From Cichorium intybus (taxonomy: Eukaryota; Streptophyta; Magnoliopsida; Asterales; Asteraceae): DNA of 64,000 nt. The position numbers were made by a program, and so were the translations under genes. Positions within the stretch are counted from its first letter, which is position 1; every line of letters starts with the position of its first letter. Location: NCBI GenBank assembly GCA_023525715.1, contig JAKNSD010000063.1:1-64000 (forward strand), written 5' to 3'. Below the pieces are notes generated by a model. The model was not told the DNA's origin, did no database searches, and worked only from the letters and a program-made list of their open reading frames with translations. Below are positions 14,028 through 37,342 of the stretch, in pieces.

Positions 14028-16389
14028 TACTTTAAAAATGAAAAATGGTTTCTAAAAATAGAAACTCTTAAAATTAAGAGATCCACATCTTTAAGCTGAA
14101 TGTACAACTTTATTTTGCATATACAGATGTAGTATTTTGACCCGGCACTTTGATCCCTTGATATATGGCGGATTCAACATGATTGATGAAGAACTGAAAC
14201 TTTTAAAACCCCCGCCTATGAGATTTAAAACTTGAAACGCATCCGTTTACCGTGATTTGAGGATGAAGGCTATCATCTTTATTCACTAATACGCAAGAAG
14301 AGGACTTATTCAAAATTTCAAAATCCAGTATACAATCCCTGTCGTATCGCCTTCTAATAACATTGAAACCTAAGTTGGTGATCTATCTCTCTAAACCAAT
14401 TTCTCAACTACATCTAACCATAAACCTAAAATTCTCTCTCATCATCATCCCCGAGAAGATGCATATCAGCGGTGGTGGAGGTTTTTGCTGCAGCCAGATC
14501 TCTTCTTGCCGTCACCCACCCTTCTCCGCCATCACCTACCAACCACAAAGGCACCATCTCGCACAAACCCACCATCGTATCGGACAAACCTACATCGATA
14601 AACCCTAGATCACAAACGCTTTTCTGTAAAAGCTCTATGTTACTCGGATTGTCTCGCCGCACGAGTGGTCTCCGCCTTCGTTACCCACTGGCCACCTCCT
14701 TATTGACAAACAATTTCAAAAATCGGAACCACAATTAAAGCCCCTCACACGTAAGTCTTTTCACCATCGGGTTCACTCTTTATCATGTCTCTGTGTTATT
14801 TGTTTATCGCCATCTACCACCAGCATCGTGTGCGCCTCTCTCTCTATCTTTCTATTTCTGGTTTGATTCCAGAAATACACACACCTACATCTAATACGAG
14901 GAAACACTCACACCTACATCTAATATTTTCTTTTTTTTCTAGGTTTTTTGAGATTGAGAAACAGGGCAAACTTTATCAAGAATCAAGATATTAAAGAGAA
15001 ACAGGGTAAATTTCATCATGAAACGTCTTCCGTGGCTTTTCTTTTTCTTTTCGATTCATTTTTTTTTACAACCACTCCTTTCAGAATTACAGGTACTTTT
15101 AATCCAATAATCCTTGATCGTGTATCACACCATGTTCTTGCAGGATGCTCAAGTTAATTCTGTCCTAGGTTGTGGTTGTTCAAGATCCGCACATGCTTCT
15201 CCTACATCGATTCTGGAAGGTGGTAAATTTTGATTTTGTTGTAATTGTTTTTGGAAACTATCGATTAATTTCATCCAATTTTTAATAGTGAGATTAGTGT
15301 TTCATAAGCTATTTGGATCTGAAGGTCAAATCTGGAAATTTTTTGATTTTGGGATTTGAATCTCAGATCTACATATATCAGCTATACAAAAAACGAGATT
15401 AAGGTCTTAAGGTACTGCACTGTCTCTGCTAAGTTTTGTCAAAAATAAAGAAGGTGTTAAGGTGTTGGTCAACCATTGCTTCTGTATCTTCATCTTATGG
15501 TTATGATATCTCAAGTAAAAAAGATAGACATCCCCAATGTATTTTCCCTAATTTGCTTATTATGGCATCCCACCTTCATTCTTATAGTTTTTGTACTCAC
15601 AATAGCAATATACTGACTTAACTTGGTAATCATAGTTGTTTTATAATTTTTTATCGTAGTTTCATATGTATCACGTGCTTTTTTATTAATGGCTTCCATA
15701 TCTTATCTATTAACACTAGCTTGCAGATTGAATTGGATTCAGAAGATAATATTCCAGTGGATTCTGAATTTGCTTTAAAAAATGGGTTCTCATCGTATCG
15801 TATCAGGTATTATTTACTGATTGTGTATTATTCTTTGTTTTTGAAAATAATAGCTACCTTTCATATGTTTCAGAGAAACAAATTTGAAATTCATAATTTT
15901 TCTCTTTTTCTTTCTCTAGAAACTCGGTTCTCTAAATAAATTCATTCATAGCTATCGATTATTCTTCATAACAAATTTGTTGCAGGTTAATGTCAAACCC
16001 ATTTTTAGTGCCCTAACTTGTTCATGGCCTGATTATTTTGCTTTCTGCACAAATGGCTTAAAATTGTTTTCAAATATGTTCACTTTTTTCTCATCTTTAA
16101 ATATGTTTATTTGCTTTTGTTGATATGTGATTTTCGTTCAGATGTTTTAGATGCAAAACTTGGATTCTAAACTCGCCATCCGATCTCTCAAAAGCGCTAA
16201 GCTACGACCACAACCTTCACCATAACCATTCCTCACTACAACCACTACCATGACTGCCCTTATTCACAGCCACCATCACACAAACACCCACCTATGTACT
16301 CAAAGGTTAAGCGTCATACCTTTGCTTAATAGTTTCACTCTTTTAGAATAAATTCTATTTTTATACGGATGATTATTTTGTACCATTTG

Positions 16390-17060
16390 CAGGGCATCGT
16401 ACTTTTGACATTTTTTCCGTTTTGGTACTCTTTTGAGTTGCTATTATAGCATCGTATTAGCCAAAACCAAGTGTTGCCCAAAGTTCTTGTACTTTTGAGT
16501 TTTTTCCAGTTTTGGTCATCCAGTTTTGCTATTATAGCATCATAGTTTTGAGAAATTTCTTCATTTTGGTACTCTGTTTAGTTGCTATCAGCATCGTATT
16601 AACCAAAACCGAGTGCTACCCAAATTTATTTTACTTTTGAGTTTTTTTTCCAGTTTTGGTCCCATCCAGTTTTGCTATCATAGCATCGTACTTTTGATAT
16701 TTTTGCCGTTTTAGTACTCTTTTTATTTTACTTTTGATATTATAGCATCGTATTAGCCAAAACTGAGTACTTTTGATTTTTTTTTTTTTTCAGTTTTGTG
16801 CAATATACTTTCTAAAATGACTTTTTTTTGTCATTTTCTAATACTTCATTGAAAAAACAGACTATGTATATTACTTTCTAAATGACTAATTTTATAGCAA
16901 TGGAAAATGATTTTTTTTGTCAGTTTTTAACAGTTAATTTAGCAATATACTTTCTAAATGACTCATTTTGTAGTAATGTACTTTCAAAATGTTATTTTTA
17001 TCCAAATTTAAATAGTTTCCAAAAAAGAGCAAATATATTATATATTTTAGCATTTTCGTT
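16390..17060. repeat. Degenerate internal repeats in Helitron 1
   Basis: From 16390 to 16800 the phrase gctattatagcatcgtatta, followed by gccaaaacc and cttttgagttttttccag, recurs three to four times at about 100-150 bp. From 16800 to 17060 a second set repeats around tatactttctaaatgact. No coding meaning is evident. Confidence 0.6.
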
Positions 17061-18177
17061 TCTAAATGACTCATTTGCACTGTATCCAACTAATTTTACA
17101 GAAACGCTCTCTGTATATTCGGTGCGTCTTTAAAATAACTAACATAAATACTTCTTTTTTAAGTAAATTTACAAAAATGGTATTTATTTTCTGTTTGGTA
17201 ACAAAAAGAAATGAAATGGTCCCTATTTGATGTTAGATAACATAAAAGGTTCATTTTATATTATTTCTTTTTATTTGTCTGTTCTTTTTTGCAATGTACA
17301 CTTTGATAACATAAGGATGGTTTAGCAGTAACTGTGGATAGATTTGTTACGACCTTTATTGTTATAATTTTTCTCGAATGTTTCTTTCTTGTGGATGCAG
17401 TTGCCGACAAAATACTAGAAAGTTATGGTCCAAGTTCTATTTCATTTTTGGGGAAAATTTGTTTTACTTGTTCATTGTATTTCGATTTTATCATTTATGA
17501 ATTTTAAGATGTAAGTTATTATAACTTCTATTTTAATTTTTTCCTTCAACTGTAGAATTTTCAAGAATATTTTATTTTTAAATATGTCAGTGTTTGCATA
17601 TAACCATTGATGTTGCCACAAACAAATAAAAAATTGTTGGATGATGAATTATACATTGGTATAAAGCAAAGGAGAGCAAGCTGTAAGGGTTAGCTAATTT
17701 TACCCGATAATAATCATGTTAGTATGTTGGTTCATCTACATTATTCTGAAAATTCGTTTTTGAGTATTTTTTATTCCAAAAGTATACTGAACTTGTGAAT
17801 CAGCTACCATACAAAATTATGGGGGAAAAAGGTCATTATTCTGTTTGAAGATTTTTCCAACTACAATGTGTTTAATCTTCTTGCAAAGTATTACCGTCAT
17901 CTTTTTAACAATGATATACATGTATATAAATAGAGTTATGATTATAATTTGAATCTTTAGTTTTTTTTTTTATAATTTTGGTGTCTATTATCAAATGTTT
18001 TGCTATTAACGTACTTATTTTTGCACTAAAATTAGTTGGTGGAACATTGGCAAACCATATATCTCTATTCCTTGAAGCCGGAGACGATAACTTGATTTAA
18101 CCTCTTTTTTGAACGGCATTTGATTTAACTACCTGTTTGTTTTTATTTATCATACTTTTTTTTGTACTTATCTATTT

Positions 18178-18233
18178 GGACTCCAATAATCTCACTAATT
18201 GTGTGTCCAATAATCTCACTAATTGTGTGTACG
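18178..18233. repeat. 27-bp tandem duplication
   Basis: tccaataatctcactaattg followed by tgtg occurs twice head to tail within Helitron 1. Confidence 0.9.
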
Positions 18234-18464
18234 TTTTACTTTTAACCTAAACAACAAACGATGTTAAAAACTATTGTCTGTTCTCTAAATACAAGACACT
18301 TACGAAAAGAAAGCAAGCATAACAACAATTATGCGTCAGAATAAAATTAATCGCCTTTTTCCGAAATAGGCTAATCAATGCTCGGAATATGACATATTCC
18401 CTAAAAGCAACTAATCGTCGGAAGAAATTATTGCCGCCCGCCGCATTGCGCGGGTACACACCTA

Positions 18465-18465
<1 letters not shown>

Positions 18466-18549
<84 letters not shown>
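18466..18549. repeat. (TA)n microsatellite tract 7
   Basis: About 84 bp of TA between the CTAG end of Helitron 1 and the 5' end of Helitron 2. Confidence 0.98.

Positions 18550-25517
<6,968 letters not shown>

Positions 25518-25608
<91 letters not shown>
25518..25608. repeat. (TA)n tract 10 with terminal (CA)n
   Basis: About 80 bp of TA followed by a short CA run (25598-25607) that leads into module B. The same TA then CA then cgatcaattt junction occurs at 26578-26590. Confidence 0.97.
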
Positions 25609-28469
<2,861 letters not shown>

Positions 28470-28481
28470 GATATAAATATT

Positions 28482-28770
<289 letters not shown>

Positions 28771-28862
28771 TCTCCGTAATGTTCTTTCCGAAGATACATG
28801 CAACCTCCTCCAACAAAGAGAGATGCATGCTAGGATTTGAAGGATTGGACTTGTTTGTGATT

Positions 28863-29150
28863 CACTACTGGAACACTAGGGTAACACTGACGATGTTTTT
28901 GGTCGTTATTCGGTAGCTATTTCGGTTTACCGACCGTTTTCTGACAGAACTAGAAAGGAGGGAAAAGGCTGGTGAGTAAATTTTACCTACCGATTACTGA
29001 CAGTTTTGTGACCAAATTACCGACCATACTATTCCGTCGGTAACCACCTACAGACTACCGACCTCTTCATTTGACGAGTCGTTTTTTCTTTAGTGACCAA
29101 ATACTACCTACCAAATACCGACCACCCATTTACCTACAGCTAGATCAATA
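28863..29150 (+). mobile_element. CACTA transposon terminus with subterminal repeats
   Basis: Begins CACTACTGGAACACTAGGG, a typical plant CACTA terminal inverted repeat, followed by many taccgacc/ccgtcggta motifs in both orientations to about 29130. I did not find the opposite terminus (ccagtagtg) or a transposase downstream, so only one end is annotated. Confidence 0.68.
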
Positions 29151-30939
29151 AATGCTGTCATATGTCCGGACCCATACACAATAGCATAGGGCCCACTTCC
29201 GTTGCTATGACATAGTTAACACAAGAAGGAATGAGATGACAACTAGAGTTCATTATCCAAAATAAATATTGAAAAATGTGTTGAAAAGATTTTCAATTAG
29301 TGTGATGGAATGCGTGTTTTGGGTAATAGGTTAAGTTAACTTGAAATTACGTATAAAGTACTAATTTAATTTTATTCAAAGTATATGATAATATAATTGA
29401 AGTGAAACTATGACCAAAATCTCCGGATCATATTTTAGGTGTAAAAGTTAACATAATAGGATGACATGTGTTTTAGGGATAACATATATTATTCAAACAC
29501 TAGTTTGATATTTGCAAATCGAAATAATAATATGATGTGCAAAGTAAAGTAAAAAATTAGAGTATGCAAAAGAGATTTTACATTGGACATGTCATCTACA
29601 ACTACAATTCCGAGACCATCGATTCCTATAAAACAACTTTCCCCTCTAACTCAGCATCAACCTAAACAGGAATACAAAGCAAATCATGAGCATTTTTTCA
29701 TCAGGAATCACATATGCTTGTCGGCTAGGAAAGATAATATTAAGAAACTAAAGATGGATAAATCAAATATATAAATCTAATTACTAGATATCTTCTTTCT
29801 TTTTTTGCCACGATAAAGCACCAGTCGATGAAATCTAAATTTTTAATCGGCGTTGTTTAGATTTTCTCCAAATGAATTACTATGGTTGTTTTTAAACGAA
29901 TTATGAAAGAAAGGAAGATTCTGGAAACCCGAAGGAAGAAAGACGCCATACCTGAAAGGTTTAAACTTTTAACTTCACTTCACGTATTTGTTGTTTGTTA
30001 ATATGTAGAGAGAGGCGGTGTTGCAGGTTTAAATAAAGAGGTGGATTTTGGAAGGGGGTGGGGGTTCGTTTAAAAGATGGCTTATTTTTTTAGCACATAA
30101 TCTATGTTTTATCACTTTATGTCTTTAATTTTTGCTTTGGCCCTCTTTTTTTATTAATATCCATTTTATATAGGATAATTACAAAAGGACCTAAATGACG
30201 TGTTGAAATAATCAGTTTTTTGTAAGTGTTATAAAATAACTAAACTAATGATATTTTTGTGAAATTATTTTGATTTGACAAATCATTTTCCTGACAAGTT
30301 CAAGGTGAAAGCTGCTATTTTGCAGATCTAACAGTATTTTACAAAAAGGACGACTGTTTTGCAATTTTAATTCTTATTATAGAAATTCTCTCTTTAACCT
30401 TCCCCTCTTAATAATTTTAAGAGAAATTGTATTTGTTCCTAACCATCTTCGTATTCATGTGAGCTTGTGACAAGTGTCATATTTAATCAAATTAATAATA
30501 TTTTAAGTCACATGTCATAATTTAATATGGATAGGAATATAAGTAAGAACAAAAGGTAAGAATAAATACAATTTCTCTAATTTTAAATGCTATTGTATGA
30601 AGTATGTATTAAACATGGATTATTTTGCATGGTAAGTAAGTAAATATGTAAGCACATGTCACGTGGATCACAACATGTGAAAGCAAATCACATGTATTTG
30701 AAATACCATTTTACGAAGAAACAAGCAAATATGCTTAAGCACGTCACATGGATAACAACGTACAACTTGCTTTTTCTTTGCAAACAAACACCATGACGTA
30801 TCCTTTCTACTTTTCTTTTTATTTATTTTCTTTTCGTAGGAGATTGACTTGATTTTCATCAATTTGATCTGCTTTCTACGGTTCCACCTACCAGGGTCAG
30901 TCCCGAGATTTCGAATGCCCTGTACAATCTTATAAAAAA
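29151..30939. other. AT-rich stretch without recognised genes
   Basis: Low-complexity AT-rich DNA with only short ORFs lacking domains. It may be CACTA interior or older decayed repeat. Nothing specific is supported. Confidence 0.5.
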
Positions 30940-31678
30940 TGTTAGAAATTGGACAGGGTTTGAATGGAGATCTGGATACCATTTGGATCGTGTGAACACT
31001 TTCCGAACTGATATTTTTACCCTACGTCCGGGTCACAAGAAATTCAGCCCTGGATAATCCCAAAGGGACACTTACGAATCTAGGCACATAAAACGTATGC
31101 CAAATTGCTATGGAATCTGAGTTCGTATGAAAAACGAGAGCTAAAAGGTGTATGCGACCTTAAAGAGGAGAGCTGTTTTTATAATAAACGATTGATAGGG
31201 TTTTTTCTAGGGTTAGCCGTCATGGGCTTTAGGGTTGCCGTCATCGGTTTCTTTGGGAACAAGTCACGAATTAATGAGGAATCGATGGTTTCCAAAACTG
31301 ACGAAATTAGTCAGTTTTACCATAATCACCCTCAAGAAATACGATTTTCCACTATGTGCCCACTTGGAAATTCCGAAGACCTTTTGGGGCGCTGCCCCTC
31401 GACCCCGCCCGCTAACCTAGCGGGGGCTCTGCCCCTAGAACCCCGCTAGGAGCGCTGCCCTTAGACCTCGCTAAAGGGGCGTTGCCCCTTTGGAAACCCC
31501 AAACCCGAGGGCGCTGCCCTGAACCCCCGACTTGTCGCCAAACCGGCTATTCATTCGATCTTATACATGCGTGCACTCCACACATACCCGAATATATATT
31601 AAAGTACAAACTGAATAACCCCTTAGCTCACATTTAGTTCCAATTACATAAAATGACTTGGTGACACCAAAATCACCA
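30940..31678 (-). repeat. Copia 3' LTR
   Basis: 739 bp, homologous to 36580-37342. It includes a GC-rich block at 31383-31530 with several short dyads of the type ggggcgctgcccc. Confidence 0.92.
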
Positions 31679-31700
31679 ACAATCCTCCCCCATTGTAGTG
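31679..31700 (-). other. Copia polypurine tract
   Basis: On the minus strand the sequence just before the 3' LTR reads caatgggggaggattgt, the purine-rich primer site for plus-strand DNA synthesis. Confidence 0.75.
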
Positions 31701-32209
31701 TAACTCTTGAACAAACATAACTTATCAAAACAAACCAAACCAGTACATAAATGAAAATGTCGAAACGATTGAATTTCCATTTATTATAATATACTTACAA
31801 ATACTTGAGAATTAGGGTGTTCTAAGAATTGAACGCATCAACCCATTTGAATACCCGGAAGGTAAAATACATACCAGTTTATTGATCTTTCTAGCAAAAT
31901 ACAATTTGACACTATTATAAAGTCGTTTGTCCTAATCCTTTTATGATCGTATCAAGGTCAAGTCCACAACCTCTTGAAGTGCGGCTACACTTCACAATCA
32001 CGTAGGTAACTCCTTTCCATGTATCTGCACATACATTTAATCAAAGGAATTATTAAGAAGTTAAACTTCAACCTGGTCAGCTGCAGAACCGAAAACATTA
32101 CCTGGGATGAATACTTCGTGAGTTCCAATCTATAAGTGTGAGCTTTCCACATTGAATTCAACTCCGAATGTCATATTAGAAGGGAATTGGGTGCCTCACC
32201 ATTATAGAA

Positions 32210-35200
32210 TTAGATGGACTTTAATCCCATCCCAATCGCAGACTTGTGCACTAAGTCTTTTGGCAAACCCTTAGTTAAATGATCTGCTAAATTGTGTTTC
32301 GATTTCACATACTCAATCAAAATTACACCATTCATGATTAGATCTCTAACCATACTGTGTCGGACACCTAAGTGTTGACACTTTTCATTACACACTTGAG
32401 TACAAGCCCTGCCTAGAGCAGCAACATTATCACAAGGGATATAAATAGGTGCTATAGGTTTAGACCACAAAGGAATCTCATAGACCAAATTCCTTAACCA
32501 TTTAGCTTCTTTACTAGTAGAACTTAATGCAACAAACTCATATTCCACTGTTGAGTTTGCAATGCAAGTTTGCTTCTTAGAAGCCAGGAGATAGCACCTC
32601 CCCAAGAAAGAATACCCAACCAGTTGTTGAGGAATGATCCTCTAGGTTGTTTATCTAACTTGCATCTAAATGTCCTTCCAAAACTGAAGGATATCCCAAG
32701 TAACTCAATCCATAATCCATGGTTCCTTTGGGATACTTAAATACTCTATTCACTGCTTGCCAATGTTGAGCATTAGGATTCTTAGTGTACCTGCTCAATT
32801 TTCCCACAGCAAAAGCAATATCAGGCCTGGTACTTGTCATAGCATACATCAAGCTACCAATGGCCTTAGAGTATTCCAATTGTGAAATAAGAGTTCCTTT
32901 GTTCTCCATCAATTTCACACTTGGATCCATAGAAGTGCTCACAGGTGAACATTCGGTAAAATTAAACCGCTTGAGAATTTTCTCAATATAATGACTTTGA
33001 GTCATTACCAATCCTTTGTTCATCATTTTAATTCTTTTTCCAAGAATTACATCAGCCTCTCCCAAGTCTTTCATGGAGAACTTATATGACAACAATTTCT
33101 TTGTTTCATCTACTTGATTTTGGTCGGTACCGAAAATCAACATGTCATCTACATATAAGCAAATGATCACTCCAGCACCAGTATTATCATTGAATCTACT
33201 ATAAACACATTTGTCACTTTGTTTTAACTTAAAACTAGAGAAAAAAAGAACCTCATCACACTTTTGATGCCATCTTGGGCGCTTGTTTCATCCCGTACAA
33301 GGATTTCACAAGTTTACATACCATATGCTCTTTACCGGGCATAACAAAGCCTTCCGGTTGTTTCATGTAAACTTCCTCATCGAGTTCACCATTCAAAAAG
33401 GCTGTTTTCACATCCATTTGATGAATAGTAAGATTGTGGATGATTGCCAAGGCAATCAAAGTCTAATAGTAGAGATACGTGCAACCGGAGCATACATATC
33501 AAAATAGTCAACACCCGGTTTTTGTCTAAAACCTTGAATGACTAACCGGGATTTGAACTTGTCAATAGTCCCATTAACATTCATTTTCTTTTTGAAAATT
33601 CATTTGCAACCAAGTGGTTTGGAACCTGGAGGCAAATCAGACAACACCCAAGTGTTGTTTTCAAGAATTGAAGACATTTCATCATCAATTGCTTCCTTCC
33701 AAAAATTTACATCTCGAGACTGCATGGCCTCTTAAAATGTATTTGGATCATCCTCGATACTGTAACAATACGAGTACTGAAGAACCTCATCATCCCTTGT
33801 TCCTTCTACCAAATACATTTGGAAGTCGAAACCAAAATTTTTCGGAATTTTGCCTCTTTTGCTCGTTCAAAGCTCTTGAGTTTCTGGTTCAACAAACCAT
33901 TTACACCATCTGAACTTTCTGGATTTTGCACTTCATTAGTGTCTAAAGTCAAATCCTTAGGCCTTTGAATAGATGAGAAACACATCTCATCAAAAATTGC
34001 ATCTCGTGACTCGATAATGGTGTGAACCGATACCGAATCATTAGGATCAATTACATAGAACCTATATGCCTTGGAATGTTCCGCATATCCAATGAATATA
34101 CAATCTATTCCACGTTCTCCCAAAGTTGTCCATTTGGGCTAGGTTAGTTTCACAACTGCCCGACATTCCCAAACCCGAAAATAACTCAAATTTGGCTTTT
34201 TCTTGAACCAAAGTTCATATGGGATTGTTTTGTTCTTTTTATTTGGAACCCTATTTAATAAATAGTAGGCCGTTAACATGGCCTCTCCCCAGAATCCATT
34301 ACTCAATCCCGAGTATGACAACATTGAGTTTACCGTTTCCTTTAAAACTCGATTTTTGTGTTAAGCAATTCCATTCTGTGGAGACGAGTAAGGTGCTGTG
34401 GTCTCATGAATGATACACACTGATTGGAAGTATATGTGATCCATATATTCACCTCCCCAATCAGTCCGAAGACGCTTAACCAAATTGCCCAATTGTAATT
34501 CCACCTCGATTTTGTATATTTTGAACTTTTCCAATGCTTCACTTTTAGCATTAAGCAAATACACATAGCAAAACTGGGTACATTCATCAATGAATGTGAC
34601 GCCATATCATTTACCACCCAAGGAAGGAGTAGAGTAAAAATCACACCGGTCACTGTGTATAAGTTCCAAAACAGTTGAATTTCTAGCGACACTAGGAAAG
34701 GGCTGTTTTGTCACTTTGTAAGCATGCATGTTTTACATTTATCAGAAGTCATGTCAAAGGATGAAATAAACCATCTTTTGACATCTCATGCATCCTTATA
34801 AAATTGACATGACCTAATCTTACATGCTATAACATTGATTTGTAAATATTAGAAGCAGAATATACAAATGCAGAATTTTGAACAAGTAATAATTTGTCAA
34901 TAATATTCAAACGAAACATTCTATTATTCAAATATTCAAAACCAATAAACATTCCACCTTGAGATAAGATAAACTTATTCGACTCAATAACTTGTTTAAA
35001 ACCATCAGAATTCAAACAACTAGAACTAACAAGATTATTTCGAATCTTAAGAACAAACAAAACATCAAAAGCGTAATAGTATTTCCAAAAGTAAATTCAA
35101 GACACACAACACCAAAACCACAAATTGGAATAAAAGAATTGTCTCCCATCCTCAGCGACGATCCATCTTCAAGCAGTGTTAATGTTTCAAACAACCGTTT

Positions 35201-35280
35201 ATCCTTGCATACATGGTTCGTTGCCCCGGAGTCGATCCACCAAACAAATCATCATCTTGTACATAGAATGATTCAGGAAT
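32210..35280 (-). pseudogene. Copia pol remnant (protease, integrase, reverse transcriptase, RNase H)
   Basis: Reading on the minus strand: protease with DSGATNHVCKD near 35250-35200; a pre-integrase segment with LVSSSCLNSDGFK; an integrase core with LRTDWGGEY and ETTAPYSSPQNG near 34470-34360, then LSNGFWGEA and PYELWFKKKPNLSYFRVWEC; reverse transcriptase with HQMDVKTAFLNGELDEEVYM (33420) and catalytic YVDDML (33155); and RNase H with ANSTVEYEFVALSS and HNLADHLTKGLPK to the stop near 32210. This is the Copia order, with integrase before reverse transcriptase. Several stops and shifts split it into at least seven pieces, for example after the integrase and between 33260 and 33170. It would make the replication polyprotein if intact. 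Confidence 0.9.
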
Positions 35281-36394
35281 AAGTGAAACATAATAAACAT
35301 AATTCTGATTAGAATTATTAAAGTTAGTCAAAAACTGACCTCCTTTAACTTGGCCCGAAGACCCGTTCACACTTCTATTGGCTCCACTGTTTCCAACGCC
35401 ATTATTGTTTCCTAAGTTCACACGACAATCATGCTTGCAATGTCTCACCTTATTGCACCTCCAACACACCAAATCCTTTTTCTTTTTGTTGGAGTTATTT
35501 GGGACATGTTCATGCTTACGTTTGCCATGTCCTTTGTTGTTCAGGTTCCTTGGTTTGTTTTCAGCCATATTAATAGAGGACTGTCTGGGTTCAACCATCC
35601 CTTTAAATTTGTCAACATCCTTCGCACGAAGAGATTCTTCAATGCGAATATGACTAGCAAGTTGAACCATTGACAGTTCCTCCTTTTGATGTTTCAAGTT
35701 ATGTTTGAAATCCTTCCAGGATGGTGGAAGTTTTTCAATCACACTTGACACAATAATCACGCTTGCAATGTCTCACCTTATTACACCTCCAACACACCAA
35801 ATCCTTTTTCTTTTTGTTGGAGTTATTTGGGACATGTTCATGCTTATGTTTTCCATGTCCTTTGTTGTTCGGGTTCCTTGGTTTGTTTTCAGCCATATGA
35901 ATAGAGGGCTGTCTGGGTTCATTCATCCTTTTAGATTTGTCAACATCCTTCGCACGAAGAGATTCTTCAATGCGAATATGACTAGCAAGTTGAACCATTG
36001 ATAGTTCCTCCTTTTGATGTTTCAAGTTATGTTTGAAATCCTTCCAGGATGGTGGAAGTTTTTCAATCACACTTGACACAACAATAGATTCATCTATATT
36101 CATTTTGTACAGTTTAAATTGACCATAAATGCCAAGCAGTTCATTGAATTTTTTAGTGACAGACCTTGAATCAACCATTTTATAATTATTAAAGTCACTA
36201 ACCAGGAACTTCTTACTAGAAGCGTCCTCCGTGATGTATTTCAATTCAAGAGTGTCCCACAATTCCTTGGCAGTTAAAGCATCACCATGGATATCAAATA
36301 GAGCATCAGACATACCGTTCAGAATGTGACCTCTGCAGATGTAGTCATCGTTGTCCCACTTTTGCTTCTTCATGGTCTCTTCAAGAGACTTCAC
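35179..36394 (-). pseudogene. Copia gag remnant with duplicated zinc-knuckle region
   Basis: The minus-strand frame from 36394 encodes a Copia-type Gag: CRGHILNGMSDALFDIH, a TAKELWDTLELKY motif, a Lys-rich linker and a CCHC zinc knuckle CWRCNKVRHCKRDYC. A second copy of the last ~110 residues follows in another frame (35760 to 35179), ending CWRCNKVRHCKHDC. A direct DNA duplication of 328 bp (about 35424-35751 and 35752-36079) causes this, and 328 is not a multiple of three, so the frame is broken. Sequence upstream of 36394 continues toward the 5' LTR with further gag-like residues. Confidence 0.88.
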
Positions 36395-36579
36395 CTTCCT
36401 CAGGCATGGCTAGTCTTAGAGTAGTAAGCACGTATGCTGCTTTCAGAGTGGTCAGCATGAAGTGCATCTTCTTCTTCCAGCGCCTGAAATCAACGCCTTC
36501 AAACTTCTCCAGTTTTGCAAACTTTATGGTCATCTCGTGGATTGTTTCAGCCATCTCTAATAGGGAATATCAGTTCGAT

Positions 36580-37342
36580 TGTTAGAAAATGGGTAGGGTT
36601 TGAGTGGAGATCTGGATACCCCTTGGATCATGTGAACACTTTCCGAACTGATATTTCTACCCTATGTCCATGTTACAAGAAATTCAGCCTACGATAATCC
36701 TAAGGGGACACCTACGAATCTAGGTACAGAAAACGTAAGCCGAATTGCTATAGAAACTGAGTTTGTATGAAAAACGAGAGCTAAAAGGTGTATGTGACCT
36801 CAATGAGGAGAGCCGTTTTTATAATAAACGAGTGATAGGGTTTTTTCTAGGGTTAGCCGTCATGGGCTTTAGGGTTGTGGTCATCAGTTTCTTTGGGAAC
36901 AAGTCACGAATTAATGAGGAATTGATGGTTTCCAAAACTAACAAAATTAGTCAGTTTTACCATAATCACCCTCAAGAAATACGATTTTCCAATATGTACC
37001 CACTTCGTAACTGACGACCTTTTGGGGCACTGCCCCAAACCCCGCGAGGAGCACTGCCCCTCGACCCCGCCCGCTGACCTGGCAGCGGCTCTACCCCTAG
37101 AAACCCGCTAGGGGCGCTGTCCTTAGACCCAGCCAAAGGGGCACTGCCCCTTTGGAAACCCCGAACCCGGGGGCGCTGCCCCTAAACCCGCGACTTGTCG
37201 TCGAACCGGCTATTTATTCGATCTTATACATGTGTGCACTCCGTACATACCCGAACATATATTAGATTACAAACTAAATAGCCCCTTAGCTCAAATGTTA
37301 GTTCCAATTACATAAAATGACTTGGCGACACTAAAATCACCA
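36580..37342 (-). repeat. Copia 5' LTR
   Basis: 763 bp, direct copy of 30940-31678 with visible substitutions and small indels, including in its GC-rich dyad block (37020-37200). Confidence 0.92.

Larger units (their letters stand above)
30940..37342 (-). mobile_element. Ty1/Copia LTR retrotransposon, decayed
   Basis: Two direct LTRs (30940-31678 and 36580-37342), each TGTTAG...TCACCA in plus orientation, flank minus-strand coding remnants in Copia order: gag, protease, integrase, reverse transcriptase, RNase H. On the minus strand a polypurine tract (ATGGGGGAGGATTG) directly precedes the 3' LTR. No matching 5-bp target duplication is visible (aaaaa versus gtaaa). Stops and frameshifts throughout make it non-functional. 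Confidence 0.93.

Noticed and set aside
14363..15157. Possible host gene with overlapping ORFs on both strands in the C-rich start of Helitron 1
   Set aside because: Overlapping frames of similar length, no domain, and no consistent splice model; more likely a captured leader fragment.
30668..30982. 104-codon minus-strand ORF overlapping the Copia 3' LTR
   Set aside because: It spans the LTR boundary and has no recognisable motif, so it is likely a chance ORF.
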